The notes under the pieces were generated by a model, which was not told where the DNA came from, made no database searches, and saw nothing but the letters and a program-made list of their open reading frames with translations. From positions 1 to 55,264 of the forward strand of contig CACZJR010000005.1 of NCBI GenBank assembly GCA_902781545.1: a stretch of 55,264 nucleotides of DNA, given 5' to 3'. Position numbers and translations under genes: made by a program. This DNA comes from an uncultured Spirochaetales bacterium (GTDB lineage: Bacteria > Spirochaetota > Spirochaetia > Sphaerochaetales > Sphaerochaetaceae). Positions 42,947-52,009 of the stretch are shown here, in pieces. The stretch's first letter is position 1. Each line of letters starts with the position of its first letter.

Positions 42947-44317
42947 TTACAAGCTCCTGTCTCCTTGCAGATACAGCAGAGTGTACACCGCAGTGGCAAG
43001 ATTGATCCTGGTCCTGAGGATCTCAATGCCGCAGTTGTTGCTCTCCAGCTGCCCCTGCAGATAGTCTGACTCAGACCCGTATCCGGTGTCAAGAAGCTGC
43101 TTGTCCACCTCCCCCTGAGCCTCAAGCTGACTCTGTAAGGCGTCCTGATAATCTATCTGCGCGAGGTATACGGAGAGGTTGGTCCAGTTCTCGTCAACCG
43201 CGGACTGGACCTTGGCCTTTGCGCTCTGGATGTCCATCTGTGCCTCGGAGACGGCGCTCTCGGTCCTCTTGACGTTCCGGACCGCCTTGCCTCCATCCAC
43301 TATGGTGGTCTTGAGCGCGAATGTTATGGTTGCGCTCCAGTCGTCCTTGCCGTACCAGTCCTTCTGCGCGAACGGCAGGCGGCTTCCGCTGTAGTCGGCG
43401 TTGACCACAAGGGCCATGTCAGGCTTCCAGTTGACCGATGCCCCCGCTATGTCGTTTGTCAGCTCCGCTATCTGTGACAGGGCACTGAGCAGCTGGAACG
43501 TTGTCCTGCTGTCAGAGAGGCACCTTGAGGACAATGTGCCGTAATCAGTGCCCCTCAAAGCCTCAAGCTGGGCATTAAACTCAGCTTCGTCGAACTCAAT
43601 GTCCTCCGGCCCAAGGTCATTCATCCCAGTCAGGTTGCGAAGCTCAGTGACCATCAGCACTATCTGCTGGTCGATCTGTGCCTTGGCGACATCTATCTGA
43701 CGCGACTGGACCTTGACCTTCAGGGCATCGGTCGCAAGCATCATACCGTTCTGCTGGGCGTTGTCCGCATGGCCTACAAGCTTGTCCGCTATCTCTCTCT
43801 GGCTTTCGAGAAGCTTCTGAATCTGAAGCAGGTAGTAAAGGGCCGCGACCCTGGTCCTGAGCTCTGTCTGGGCCTTCTCAATCGCATCCTCCATCTGAAG
43901 GACACGTGCGTCATAGACCTTCTGGTAGAGCCTTACCGCATTAGTGATCTTGCCCCATGTGAACACCGGCTGGGTCAATGAGAGCTGGAACTGATAGTAC
44001 ATGCTCTCCTGCCCGTTGTAGATAGTCACATAATCATTCGGAATCCCGTAGGCGGTGGTGTTGATGTAATCGCCGAGGTTGACCCTGATTGGGTCTATGG
44101 GGTTGGCGATGTAGCTTCCGGTGATTGTCAGGTCTATCGTGGGCGAATAACCGCTCTTTGCGTCCTTGACGTCCAGGCTTGCCTTGGAGACCTCCTCACG
44201 CGCCTTCATGATGTCGGGATTGCCACTCATCATGGCGCTCTGAAGATCCGTGACCGTCAGGGAGAAAAGAGGCAGTACGGAAAGAAGTATGATTAGCAGA
44301 ATCGGTAGTTTCTTCAT
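42947..44317 (-). CDS. TolC-family outer-membrane efflux protein
   Basis: A 456-residue outer-membrane factor with signal peptide MKKLPILLIILLSVLPLFS. It has two long helical repeats (NPDIMKAREEVSKASLDVKDAKSGYSPTIDL and AQMDIQSAKAKVQSAVDENWTNL) typical of the TolC trimeric channel-tunnel. It forms the exit duct for the RND pump encoded upstream. The start overlaps the lipoprotein gene as ATGA. Confidence 0.93.
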   Translation of the reverse strand: MKKLPILLIILLSVLPLFSLTVTDLQSAMMSGNPDIMKAREEVSKASLDVKDAKSGYSPTIDLTITGSYIANPIDPIRVNLGDYINTTAYGIPNDYVTIYNGQESMYYQFQLSLTQPVFTWGKITNAVRLYQKVYDARVLQMEDAIEKAQTELRTRVAALYYLLQIQKLLESQREIADKLVGHADNAQQNGMMLATDALKVKVQSRQIDVAKAQIDQQIVLMVTELRNLTGMNDLGPEDIEFDEAEFNAQLEALRGTDYGTLSSRCLSDSRTTFQLLSALSQIAELTNDIAGASVNWKPDMALVVNADYSGSRLPFAQKDWYGKDDWSATITFALKTTIVDGGKAVRNVKRTESAVSEAQMDIQSAKAKVQSAVDENWTNLSVYLAQIDYQDALQSQLEAQGEVDKQLLDTGYGSESDYLQGQLESNNCGIEILRTRINLATAVYTLLYLQGDRSL

Positions 44318-45513
44318 GGCGCAGGTGTGAAATCAATGTTTCCGAGGTTCGTGTTGGAATTGTTCGTATATGTGAATTCCTTCACTATGGCCTCATTTCC
44401 GAACACTACCCTGAGGTTCAGGGAGAAGTTCTTTCCGTTGTAGTTCGTCCAATCGAATGAATCGCTGTATGACTCCTCATTAATGCGGACGGTGTAATCA
44501 TCAGTATTCCCAACACCAGAAAACTGTCCATGATTGTAGTAAATGTTGTTTCCTGTTGTAGTTTGCACTGCATATGTCATGTGATTCGCGGATTTGGTCT
44601 CATCAAAGTCCTTCCATTCATCAGCTGTTCCGGCCTTCTTATACTGCAGCCATACCTGGACATTGTCATTTGCGTTGACAGGGTCCGTATTGACTGTAAG
44701 CTGAGGAGCATCGCCTGAATTGAAAACCACATTTCCGCTGAAAGCAGGGATGACAAACTCATAGCGCTTCATGTACAGGCTGACGCTCAGCGTTCCGCTT
44801 TCGACATCCTCCTCCACGTGATGCTCTATGACTGTTCCGGTGTTGTCCGTCATCTTCCAGCTTGAACCGGGGCTTGTAAGCTTGAACATGACATTCGGAG
44901 TCCCGCCCTTGGGATATGAGATCCTTATGTTGGCTCCACCTGTGACAACAACTGAGTCTGAGTCCTCCTTGCCCTCTACAAAGTACTCGAGATTGCAGGC
45001 TTCCGTCATGGCCGTTCCAGTGGCAACATCATAGACTGTGATGTTCAATGTAGTATATTCCTTGCTGGCCTCCAGCTTCACATAGACATTGCTGGAGTTT
45101 GTGCTTCCGCTGATTATGGTCGCATCGGCCTTAGCAGGATAATAGTCCTCATGGTAGAAGATCAAATACAGTTTAGAGACATCAGCTGTCTTTCCGAACT
45201 CGGACTTCTTGGTTTCCCAAACAACCTTATTTACGGTGAATTCACCGTTAGCATTGGTGTTTGTGGTGGCAACATAGCCTGATCCCTCGCTCGGGCGTGT
45301 GATTGCCCCGGCCTGGAATTTGGCGAAGTCGGAGTCCCTCAGGCTGCTGTCTGTGTATGCGAACACACTGACATCCTGCACGTTTGCCGTCCCGGTCCCG
45401 CTTGCGGTGACGACCTTGCCGCTGATTCCGGCCTCGAAGACAACCGAGCATCCTGCAAGGACCAAGACCAGTGCGATAAGGGCAATAATGACCAAAAATC
45501 TTCTTCTATCCAT
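44314..45513 (-). CDS. Lipoprotein of unknown function inside the RND efflux operon
   Basis: A 399-residue lipoprotein: signal MDRRRFLVIIALIALVLVLAGC with a classical LAGC lipobox. The mature part is almost all beta, with Asn/Thr/Gly-rich segments. A first domain resembles a carboxypeptidase-regulatory or Ig-like strand set (GISGKVVTASGTG...NANGEFTVNKVVW), followed by further Ig-like stretches (YTTLNITVYDVATGTAMTEACNL). No enzyme motif is seen. It overlaps the pump gene by 8 bases and the tolC-like gene by 4, so it is an integral fourth member of the operon. Surface or periplasmic location is inferred from the lipobox. Confidence 0.8.
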   Translation of the reverse strand: MDRRRFLVIIALIALVLVLAGCSVVFEAGISGKVVTASGTGTANVQDVSVFAYTDSSLRDSDFAKFQAGAITRPSEGSGYVATTNTNANGEFTVNKVVWETKKSEFGKTADVSKLYLIFYHEDYYPAKADATIISGSTNSSNVYVKLEASKEYTTLNITVYDVATGTAMTEACNLEYFVEGKEDSDSVVVTGGANIRISYPKGGTPNVMFKLTSPGSSWKMTDNTGTVIEHHVEEDVESGTLSVSLYMKRYEFVIPAFSGNVVFNSGDAPQLTVNTDPVNANDNVQVWLQYKKAGTADEWKDFDETKSANHMTYAVQTTTGNNIYYNHGQFSGVGNTDDYTVRINEESYSDSFDWTNYNGKNFSLNLRVVFGNEAIVKEFTYTNNSNTNLGNIDFTPAP

Positions 45514-48500
45514 TTGAACGCTCCATTCTACGTTTCTTTCTCTTGATTGAGTTTCTCTCTCCGATGAAGTAGATCACCGGGACAATGAACAGCGTGATGA
45601 ATGTCGAGGTCAGAAGGCCTCCGGCAATCGACTGTCCGACTGACGCATATATCTCAGATCCCTCACCTATTGCCAGCGCCATGGGTATGACACCCACGAC
45701 AGTGGTCAGGGTTGTGATCAGAATGGGCCTGAGCCTTGATGCTGATCCCTTCACAACGCTCAGGGCAAGGATCCTCTCCTCAAAGACCGGATCCAGCATC
45801 TTGCCCCGGCCTGTCTCCTGAGTGTAGCCGCTTCCGGGCTTGTCAATCAGGCTCTCATCCACACCCAGTATCCTTGCTGCACGCTTTCTGTCGCGAAGCT
45901 GGTTGATGTAGTCGATCAGGATGATAGCGTTGTTGACGACAGTACCTGCAAGTGCGACCAGCGCTATTGCGCTCATCATAGTGATCGAGGACCCGAACAC
46001 CAGGAGGCTGACAATGACGCCTATGAGGCAGAACGGGACACTCACCATGATGATCAGAGGCTGCCTGAAACGCTCGAACTGGATGACCATGACCGAGTAC
46101 AGGAGGAATATGGCAATGGCAATCGCAGTCACGACAGCTCCTATGCTGTCCTCTATCAGACCCATGATTCCGCTGTTCTTTGTCTCAATGCCTTCCCTGA
46201 GCGGGTTCTCGGCAAGATAGGCGCTCATCCTTGATGTGACACCGGAGGTGTCCTCGCTGACCAGGGTTCCTCCGACTGTCACAGACAATGCCCTGTCCGT
46301 GTGCCTGATTGATGAGACGGTGCTGCTGACCTTCATGTCACCAAGCTCCTCAAGTGTCACGATGCTGCCTGCAAGCGTCTTTATCGGAATCCTGCCAAGG
46401 CTTGCCGTATCTATGAAGCCGTCTGTGATGTCACTTGAGATATGGACATTGCTCCTGTCCTCAGTGCCGATCGACATGTTGCCCGTGTCCACCCCGTTGA
46501 ACAGGATGGCGGCAACCATACCGGCCTCATAGCTTGTCAGGCCAAGTGAGTTGAGCTTGGAGTTGTCCATGTCAATCGTAAGCAGAAGCTCATCGAAGTT
46601 CGTGGATATCTCAGTGGTGGTGACATCCGGATCCGAAGCCAGGAACTCACGGATCCTCTCGCCCTCCTGATAGAGCTCGTTGAGGTCAGTCCCCACAAGC
46701 GTGAGCTTGTAGCCGCCGCCTCCCGAGATGTATGAGACAAGCTTGTCAAAGCCTCCGTTAGTGGCAGTGACGCGGACATCGGTTATCCTTGCGGAAAGCT
46801 CATACTGGGCCTCATTGACAAGCTCATGGACTGTGCGCCTGTCACCGGTCTTGAGCTTCACATACATGTAAGACTGGTTGGGCTTGCTTGTCATGTTGCC
46901 GCCCATGGCATCACTGACTCCGGCAAAGAGAGCAATGCCCTCGATCTCAGGCTGAAGCTCCCTGAGGATTTCTGACGCTTCCATTGTCTTGTCCCTGGTC
47001 ATCTCAAGGTTATAGCCCTGGGGGAATGTGAAGTTTACGTAATACTCTCCAGTGTCGACTGCAGGAATGAAGCTGTAGCCGAGGCTCATGATCAGAACAA
47101 AGGAGAGCATAAGCAGCATGACCGGCAGGACTATGACATAGCGCCTGTTCATCAGGCTCCACTTCAGTGCCCTGTCGTATGCGCGCTCAAGCCTGTCCAT
47201 GAGCCTCATGAACCAGGTCTTCCTGGGGACCTTCGGGTTCTTTGCCATCAGGATCTTGGCAAGGAAAGGGACAACCACTACAGCGACAATCAACGAGGCT
47301 CCTATACAGAAGACAAGGACCTTCGCAAAACCGCTCAGAATCATGCCGACCATACCCCCAAGGAAGATAATCGGTATGAAAACAACAATGGTTGTCATTG
47401 AAGAGGCTATTATTGAGGCTCCGACCTCATCCGAGCCCATCAGGATCGCCTCCTCCGGCGAGAAGTCACTGCGCCCAAGATAGCGGGATATCTGCTCAAG
47501 CATGACGGTGGACGCGTCAACCACCATGCCAAGGGCAACGACAAAGCTGGAGGTGGTGATGAGGTTGATTGTCTGGCCGGTGACCTTCATCACGATGAAT
47601 GTGAAGAGGAAGGAGAGCGGAATCGATGCCCCTATGACCAGCGTGGCCTTTGGGTTGTTCAGGAAAAGGAATATGACTATGACCGCAATCACAATTCCCA
47701 TGATTCCGGACTTCAGGACATTTGACAGGGATTGGGAGATGCTCTTCGAGTCATCGGAGAATATCTGGTATGAGAGAGCCCCGTCCGTATCATCCGGAAG
47801 ACTGGCGAGAATGCTGCGGATCTCACGGTTGATCTTGACAGTGTTTCCGGAAGACCTCTTTGTCACCGACACCATGACAAGGTCGCTTCCCTCAGAGATC
47901 GCATAAACAGACGGCTCAGGATAGCTGAATGACACATCAGCGATGTCCCCGAGCCTCACCATGACGTTGTCGGAGCCCATTCCCACAGGAAGATCCCTAA
48001 GCTCCTCAAGGCTGCTGATTATTCCGTCATATTTGACGTTGATCGTATGGCTCTGGTAGTCAGCTGTCCCCAGAGGCACGGAGAAATTGGAGTAATTTAG
48101 CACCTGATAGACCTGAAGGATGCTGATTCCCTTTGACGAGACATCATCCATGCGCAGCTTCACATCGATCTGGGCCTTTGTGTCACCGTACATCTCAACA
48201 GCAGCCACACCCTCGATCTTGGTGATCTTGGGCTTGAGTGTGTCGTTTATGTACGATGTTATCCTCGAGATGTCCTTTCCTCCTGTTATGGCGAACTGCA
48301 TGACAGGGAGCATTGTCGCACCGCCCACCAGAGCATACGGCTTCTGGGCATCGGCAGGAAGATCATCCTCAAGCATCTGGAGCCTGAATCGCAGCTCGGT
48401 GAGCTGCTCATAGACATCAATGCCGTCCTGATAGTTGATCGTGATCCAGCTGAAGGAGTTGTTGCTCTGGCTGGACATGCTCTTGAAGTACGGGAGGGTG

Positions 48501-48715
48501 ACCAGATCATCCTCTATGATCTTTGTTATGTCATTCTCCACATCCTCGGCGGAGGCTCCGGGATATATCGTGATGACCTCGACCTCCGGAAGCGACATGT
48601 CCGGGATGAACTCCATGCTCAGACCCACAAGGCAGTACACGCCGAAGACCACAAGGGCTATGAGGAACATTGCTATGACAACAGGATGCTTCACAGCATA
48701 GTGTGATATCTTCAT
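45506..48715 (-). CDS. RND-family inner-membrane efflux pump
   Basis: A 1069-residue HAE1/AcrB-type proton-driven pump. It has twelve expected membrane spans in two halves, periplasmic porter/docking loops (IYPGASAEDVENDITKIIEDDL near the start) and the proton-relay Asp in VVALGMVVDASTVMLEQI (TM4). Its second-half counterpart is VALAGTVVNNAIILIDYIN. It exports drugs, lipids or other small molecules with the adaptor and TolC-like proteins; the substrate is unknown. The ATG overlaps the adaptor stop as ATGA. Confidence 0.95.
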   Translation of the reverse strand: MKISHYAVKHPVVIAMFLIALVVFGVYCLVGLSMEFIPDMSLPEVEVITIYPGASAEDVENDITKIIEDDLVTLPYFKSMSSQSNNSFSWITINYQDGIDVYEQLTELRFRLQMLEDDLPADAQKPYALVGGATMLPVMQFAITGGKDISRITSYINDTLKPKITKIEGVAAVEMYGDTKAQIDVKLRMDDVSSKGISILQVYQVLNYSNFSVPLGTADYQSHTINVKYDGIISSLEELRDLPVGMGSDNVMVRLGDIADVSFSYPEPSVYAISEGSDLVMVSVTKRSSGNTVKINREIRSILASLPDDTDGALSYQIFSDDSKSISQSLSNVLKSGIMGIVIAVIVIFLFLNNPKATLVIGASIPLSFLFTFIVMKVTGQTINLITTSSFVVALGMVVDASTVMLEQISRYLGRSDFSPEEAILMGSDEVGASIIASSMTTIVVFIPIIFLGGMVGMILSGFAKVLVFCIGASLIVAVVVVPFLAKILMAKNPKVPRKTWFMRLMDRLERAYDRALKWSLMNRRYVIVLPVMLLMLSFVLIMSLGYSFIPAVDTGEYYVNFTFPQGYNLEMTRDKTMEASEILRELQPEIEGIALFAGVSDAMGGNMTSKPNQSYMYVKLKTGDRRTVHELVNEAQYELSARITDVRVTATNGGFDKLVSYISGGGGYKLTLVGTDLNELYQEGERIREFLASDPDVTTTEISTNFDELLLTIDMDNSKLNSLGLTSYEAGMVAAILFNGVDTGNMSIGTEDRSNVHISSDITDGFIDTASLGRIPIKTLAGSIVTLEELGDMKVSSTVSSIRHTDRALSVTVGGTLVSEDTSGVTSRMSAYLAENPLREGIETKNSGIMGLIEDSIGAVVTAIAIAIFLLYSVMVIQFERFRQPLIIMVSVPFCLIGVIVSLLVFGSSITMMSAIALVALAGTVVNNAIILIDYINQLRDRKRAARILGVDESLIDKPGSGYTQETGRGKMLDPVFEERILALSVVKGSASRLRPILITTLTTVVGVIPMALAIGEGSEIYASVGQSIAGGLLTSTFITLFIVPVIYFIGERNSIKRKKRRMERSNG

Positions 48716-49758
48716 CTGACGCTCACCTTCTGGCCCTCAAGGACCATGCCCTGACCGTCGACGATGAAGAGAGTGTCCTTCCACTTCTCGTCAATCATTA
48801 TCCTTGTGTTGTCTGCCGCAATCACATCAAGGCTCACATATCTGGCAGTCTCTGTCTCCGGGTCATACCAGTAGGCAGAGCCGTCGGTGTTCCTGGTCCT
48901 CTGGTCCAGGACCAGGGCATTCTCATAGGTCTTGTAGACCATCCTGATCTTGACGAACATGCCGGGCCTGAAGTCTGACACATCACCTTCCAGCTTCAAT
49001 GTGACCTTGAATGTCTTTGACTCGGGTGAGACATAAGGTGCAATGGTGTCCAAAGTAGCCTCAGCAATAGCCCCGTCCCTTGAGACAATAGCCTTGATCT
49101 CAGACTTGTTTGAGTTTATCAGGTCAAAGTATCTTTCTGGGACATTGAGGTTGATCTGAAGTTTATCAAGGTCGGCTATCACATACAGCGGATTGGAGGA
49201 TGTTCCTATCGAGCCTTCGGCGCTGCCTGCCATCAGGATCGTACCTGATTTGGGGGCTGTCACGGTGGCATAGCCGAGCTGCACGTTGGCAAGCTCGTAC
49301 TGGGCCTTGTAGGCATCGTACTGTGCCTTTGCCTCGTCATAGTTCTGCTGTGTGGCGGCTCCTGACTTGTACAGGTTGGAGACCCTGGTGAAGGTCGCCT
49401 CCGCTGCAAGGTAGACTGCCTCCGCCTGCTTGGCCTGAAGCTCATAGGGCTCGCTGTCTATCTGGGCAAGCACATCACCCTCATTGACATAGTCTCCGGC
49501 TTTGGCATAGTAGCCTGTGATTGTGCCCTGGACGAACGGCACCACCGGAATCATCGCCTGGGCCTCGATATAGCCTGAGAGCTCAAGGCTCTGCTCCAGA
49601 TCTGCTCTGTACGGCTTTGCGACCTTGACTGCCGCAAGAGGATTCTCATAGACGGCCTTTGGCTTGTTTATGATGAACTTCCATATTAGAAAGAGGCCCG
49701 CACCCACGATGATGAGGGTTATCAGCCACCTGATCACTACTCCTGCTCTTCTTGCCAT
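48712..49758 (-). CDS. RND efflux periplasmic adaptor (membrane-fusion protein)
   Basis: A 348-residue adaptor with an N-terminal membrane anchor (VVIRWLITLIIVGAGLFLIWKFII). Lipoyl half-motifs are split around a coiled hairpin (VQGTITGYYAKAGDYVNEGDVLAQID; VTAPKSGTILMAGSAEGS), and beta-barrel and membrane-proximal domains follow. It bridges the RND pump and the TolC-like channel. GGGAGGTAAAG upstream gives a good start at 49758. It lies 6 bases after the tetR gene. Confidence 0.94.
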   Translation of the reverse strand: MARRAGVVIRWLITLIIVGAGLFLIWKFIINKPKAVYENPLAAVKVAKPYRADLEQSLELSGYIEAQAMIPVVPFVQGTITGYYAKAGDYVNEGDVLAQIDSEPYELQAKQAEAVYLAAEATFTRVSNLYKSGAATQQNYDEAKAQYDAYKAQYELANVQLGYATVTAPKSGTILMAGSAEGSIGTSSNPLYVIADLDKLQINLNVPERYFDLINSNKSEIKAIVSRDGAIAEATLDTIAPYVSPESKTFKVTLKLEGDVSDFRPGMFVKIRMVYKTYENALVLDQRTRNTDGSAYWYDPETETARYVSLDVIAADNTRIMIDEKWKDTLFIVDGQGMVLEGQKVSVR

Positions 49759-49764
49759 ATGCCT

Positions 49765-50355
49765 TTACCTCCCTGCGCCAGTCTGCCAGTTGGCTATTAC
49801 AGGACAGATTCCCTCGAACACCAGCCTGTTCAGGATTGCCGCTATGGAATCCGCATCCGCCCTCTCATCGTCCAGGACCCATGCCTGCACCGTGGACATG
49901 ACACCGCCTATGAGGAATGAGTCAAGGACCCTTGCATCGTGGTCGCTCATGTCCGGGACGGCGTCCTTCCAGATCCTTGAGCATCTTGTCTCGACAATGC
50001 CCTTCATCTTCTCCACAAAGGCCATGTCCCCGTTGGCACCCAGAAGGATCTGGCATAGATCCATGTGCCTTTCCAGGCACTTGACAAGGATCGTTATGAA
50101 ATCATGGGATTTCTGCTCAAGGGCATCCAGGGCAATGCTGAAATCAGAGATGAACTGGTCCTCCATCTCCTTGATCATGGCGCTAACATCCTGGTAATGG
50201 AAATAGAATGTGCTCCTGTTGACGTCGGCATCCTCTGTGAGCTCACTGACCGTGACAGCTGACAGCGGTTTCCTTCCGACAAGCTTTATCAGGCTCTCCC
50301 GCAACCGTCTCTTTGTGTTGCGGACACTCCTGTTCTGCTCTCCCTTTGCGTTCAT
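49765..50355 (-). CDS. TetR-family regulator of the efflux operon
   Basis: A 196-residue TetR-type repressor. The N-terminal helix-turn-helix is in PLSAVTVSELTEDADVNRSTFYFHY, followed by a helical ligand domain with a Cys-containing central part. ATG 50355 has GGAGGATCC upstream; a longer in-frame reading from 50388 would lie over the promoter. It is the first gene of the tetR-adaptor-pump-lipoprotein-tolC operon. A perfect palindrome inside its promoter suggests autorepression relieved by a pump substrate. Confidence 0.92.
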   Translation of the reverse strand: MNAKGEQNRSVRNTKRRLRESLIKLVGRKPLSAVTVSELTEDADVNRSTFYFHYQDVSAMIKEMEDQFISDFSIALDALEQKSHDFITILVKCLERHMDLCQILLGANGDMAFVEKMKGIVETRCSRIWKDAVPDMSDHDARVLDSFLIGGVMSTVQAWVLDDERADADSIAAILNRLVFEGICPVIANWQTGAGR

Positions 50356-50386
50356 GGGATCCTCCGGCAAAAATGTAGGGATTACC

Positions 50387-50415
50387 ACTATAATAAAGAG
50401 GCTTTATTTTTTCAA
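50387..50415 (-). promoter_or_regulatory. Efflux operon promoter with palindromic operator in the spacer
   Basis: On the minus strand TTGAAA (50410-50415), a 17-base spacer and TATAGT (50387-50392). The palindrome AATAAAG-CCT-CTTTATT (50392-50408) fills the spacer and touches the -10, where a bound TetR dimer would block RNA polymerase. The predicted start is near 50380. Confidence 0.65.
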
Positions 50416-50429
50416 CACTTTGTCGGAAT

Positions 50430-51251
50430 TTAATCAGAGTGTTTCATTGAGAGATGATGCATAACGGCCTCGAGCACAGATCCTGAGAGGGATCTGGCCT
50501 TATCCGAGCATGTGAGATACTCGGCCTTCTCGCCTCTGGGGTCTATATCGGCTATCTTGAAGTGCTCAGGTACTGTCAGATTGTCGTGCAGGAGGCCTCT
50601 GATCATGCCGTCTATAGTGGCCCTGACCTCACAGTCTCCCACATGGGCAATCACGGCCCCGGCCTTGACTATGTCGCCGATCTTGCTACATGAGATGAAC
50701 ACTCCGGCGCATGGCGAGTGAATGACACGCTCTGTGGTGAAGCCGCCGATGTTTCCAGGAATTCCCGTGTTAGGCTTTGCAGAACCCTCGTAGATGAGTC
50801 TTCCCAGGGCATGGCCGCGCGTTGTCTCAATCACACAGTCCACATCGGAGCCTGCCACGAAGCCGGGTCCCAGGGCTATTGTGCATGGGGCCATGCCCCT
50901 GTTTGTCCCGAGATTCCTCTTTGCGATTATGGCGTCTATAACCACCTCAGGCTTATACATCCTGATGCATCTGCCTTCGGGATCGGCCACAACAGGAATC
51001 TCTCCCTGAGCCAGAACAGACATGACATCCTCAGCCGCGCAGCGCCTTGCCCTCACACCCTCAACAACGGCATGGCCGTCAAACATGGCCTGCGCGAACG
51101 ACACCGTACGTCTGATCACGGTGGGCTTATCAATGTCCAGGCAGATCACCTTGAACCCGCTGTTATGAAGTCTGATTATCGTGGCGGTGGCAAGATCACC
51201 TGCCCCTCTCACTATTATGAGATTGTCAAATACAGAATCAGAGTTGCTCAT
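50430..51251 (-). CDS. yqeB: Selenium-dependent molybdenum hydroxylase accessory protein YqeB
   Basis: A 273-residue protein of the YqeB/EF2570 family, found with molybdenum hydroxylases that carry labile selenium. The N-terminal Rossmann-like segment is IIVRGAGDLATATIIRLHNSGFKVICLD. Also seen are PVVADPEGRCIRMYKPEVVIDAIIAKRN and a C-terminal hinge region (GVFISCSKIGDIVKAGAVIAHVG) with a lipoyl-like look. AGGAGGG eight bases before ATG 51251 fixes the start, which overlaps the end of yqeC by 14 bases. The probable client is the hydroxylase at 30.8-33.9 kb. Confidence 0.88.
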   Translation of the reverse strand: MSNSDSVFDNLIIVRGAGDLATATIIRLHNSGFKVICLDIDKPTVIRRTVSFAQAMFDGHAVVEGVRARRCAAEDVMSVLAQGEIPVVADPEGRCIRMYKPEVVIDAIIAKRNLGTNRGMAPCTIALGPGFVAGSDVDCVIETTRGHALGRLIYEGSAKPNTGIPGNIGGFTTERVIHSPCAGVFISCSKIGDIVKAGAVIAHVGDCEVRATIDGMIRGLLHDNLTVPEHFKIADIDPRGEKAEYLTCSDKARSLSGSVLEAVMHHLSMKHSD

Positions 51252-51936
51252 ACAATACACCCTCCTGCTCGCTGGCTGTGCAGACAAAGACATCAGCCGG
51301 ATAGTCAAGATTCCTGAGAATCCCTGTATCAGTGAAGTGCTCCGCACCATTGAAGACTATTGCCCTGTGACCGGGGAGACTTCCCTTCAGGAGACCCTCC
51401 GGATCCTGCAGGTACCATCTGAGATATGATTCATCCACAATCACGGACCTGCCATCACCGAACACCACGTCCTTTGCCTCATGTCCTATTCCCCAGAGCC
51501 CCATGACCGATATTGTGTATGTCGTGAAGGCCGGAACCACAGGATCCCTATGGGTATGAATCTTCAAAGGAAGTCCCTTGGAGCCGTCGGCCTCGCATAA
51601 TATCACATCATATCTAAATCTCAGGACATCAAGATTCTCAAGAGGAGGACAGCTCCACTTACCGATTTCCGTGTTCTCAAGGGCATAGATCACGGAGCAT
51701 GGACCATCTGGTGCAAATGACAGGACTGAATCATCAGAGAAGATCCTGTCCGCCTTGTAGTCCAGAAGATACGGGGACCTGATCTTGGTAGTGGTGGTCA
51801 TCAGGACCTTCCTGCCGCAGGAGCGCAGATAAGAGGAAAGGCCGGTCATCAAAGTGGTCTTTCCTCCTCCGCCTGTGATTGAGATGAATGCATTGTCAGA
51901 ACATGCCCTGCCGCTGAGAGCCTCATAAAGGTCCAT
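51238..51936 (-). CDS. yqeC: Selenium-dependent hydroxylase accessory protein YqeC
   Basis: A 232-residue P-loop protein of the YqeC family with Walker A ITGGGGKTTLM near residue 20, MTTTTKI, and VILCEADGSKGLPLKIH as the Walker-B-like region. It accompanies yqeB in genomes with selenium-dependent molybdenum hydroxylases and may act in cofactor maturation. The ATG has no ribosome site but a well-spaced promoter just upstream. It is divergent from the XdhC gene. Confidence 0.88.
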   Translation of the reverse strand: MDLYEALSGRACSDNAFISITGGGGKTTLMTGLSSYLRSCGRKVLMTTTTKIRSPYLLDYKADRIFSDDSVLSFAPDGPCSVIYALENTEIGKWSCPPLENLDVLRFRYDVILCEADGSKGLPLKIHTHRDPVVPAFTTYTISVMGLWGIGHEAKDVVFGDGRSVIVDESYLRWYLQDPEGLLKGSLPGHRAIVFNGAEHFTDTGILRNLDYPADVFVCTASEQEGVLYEQL

Positions 51937-51942
51937 GCCATT

Positions 51943-51971
51943 ATTCTAAAACAAAAGCAATGGTTGCGCAA
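51943..51971 (-). promoter_or_regulatory. Candidate yqeC promoter placing +1 on the ATG
   Basis: On the minus strand TTGCGC (51966-51971), a 17-base spacer and TAGAAT (51943-51948). The expected start is base 51936, the A of the yqeC ATG, suggesting a leaderless transcript. Confidence 0.45.
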
Positions 51972-52009
51972 ACAACTTGCAGACTATATTCTTTGAGAAG
52001 GAGAATCCC

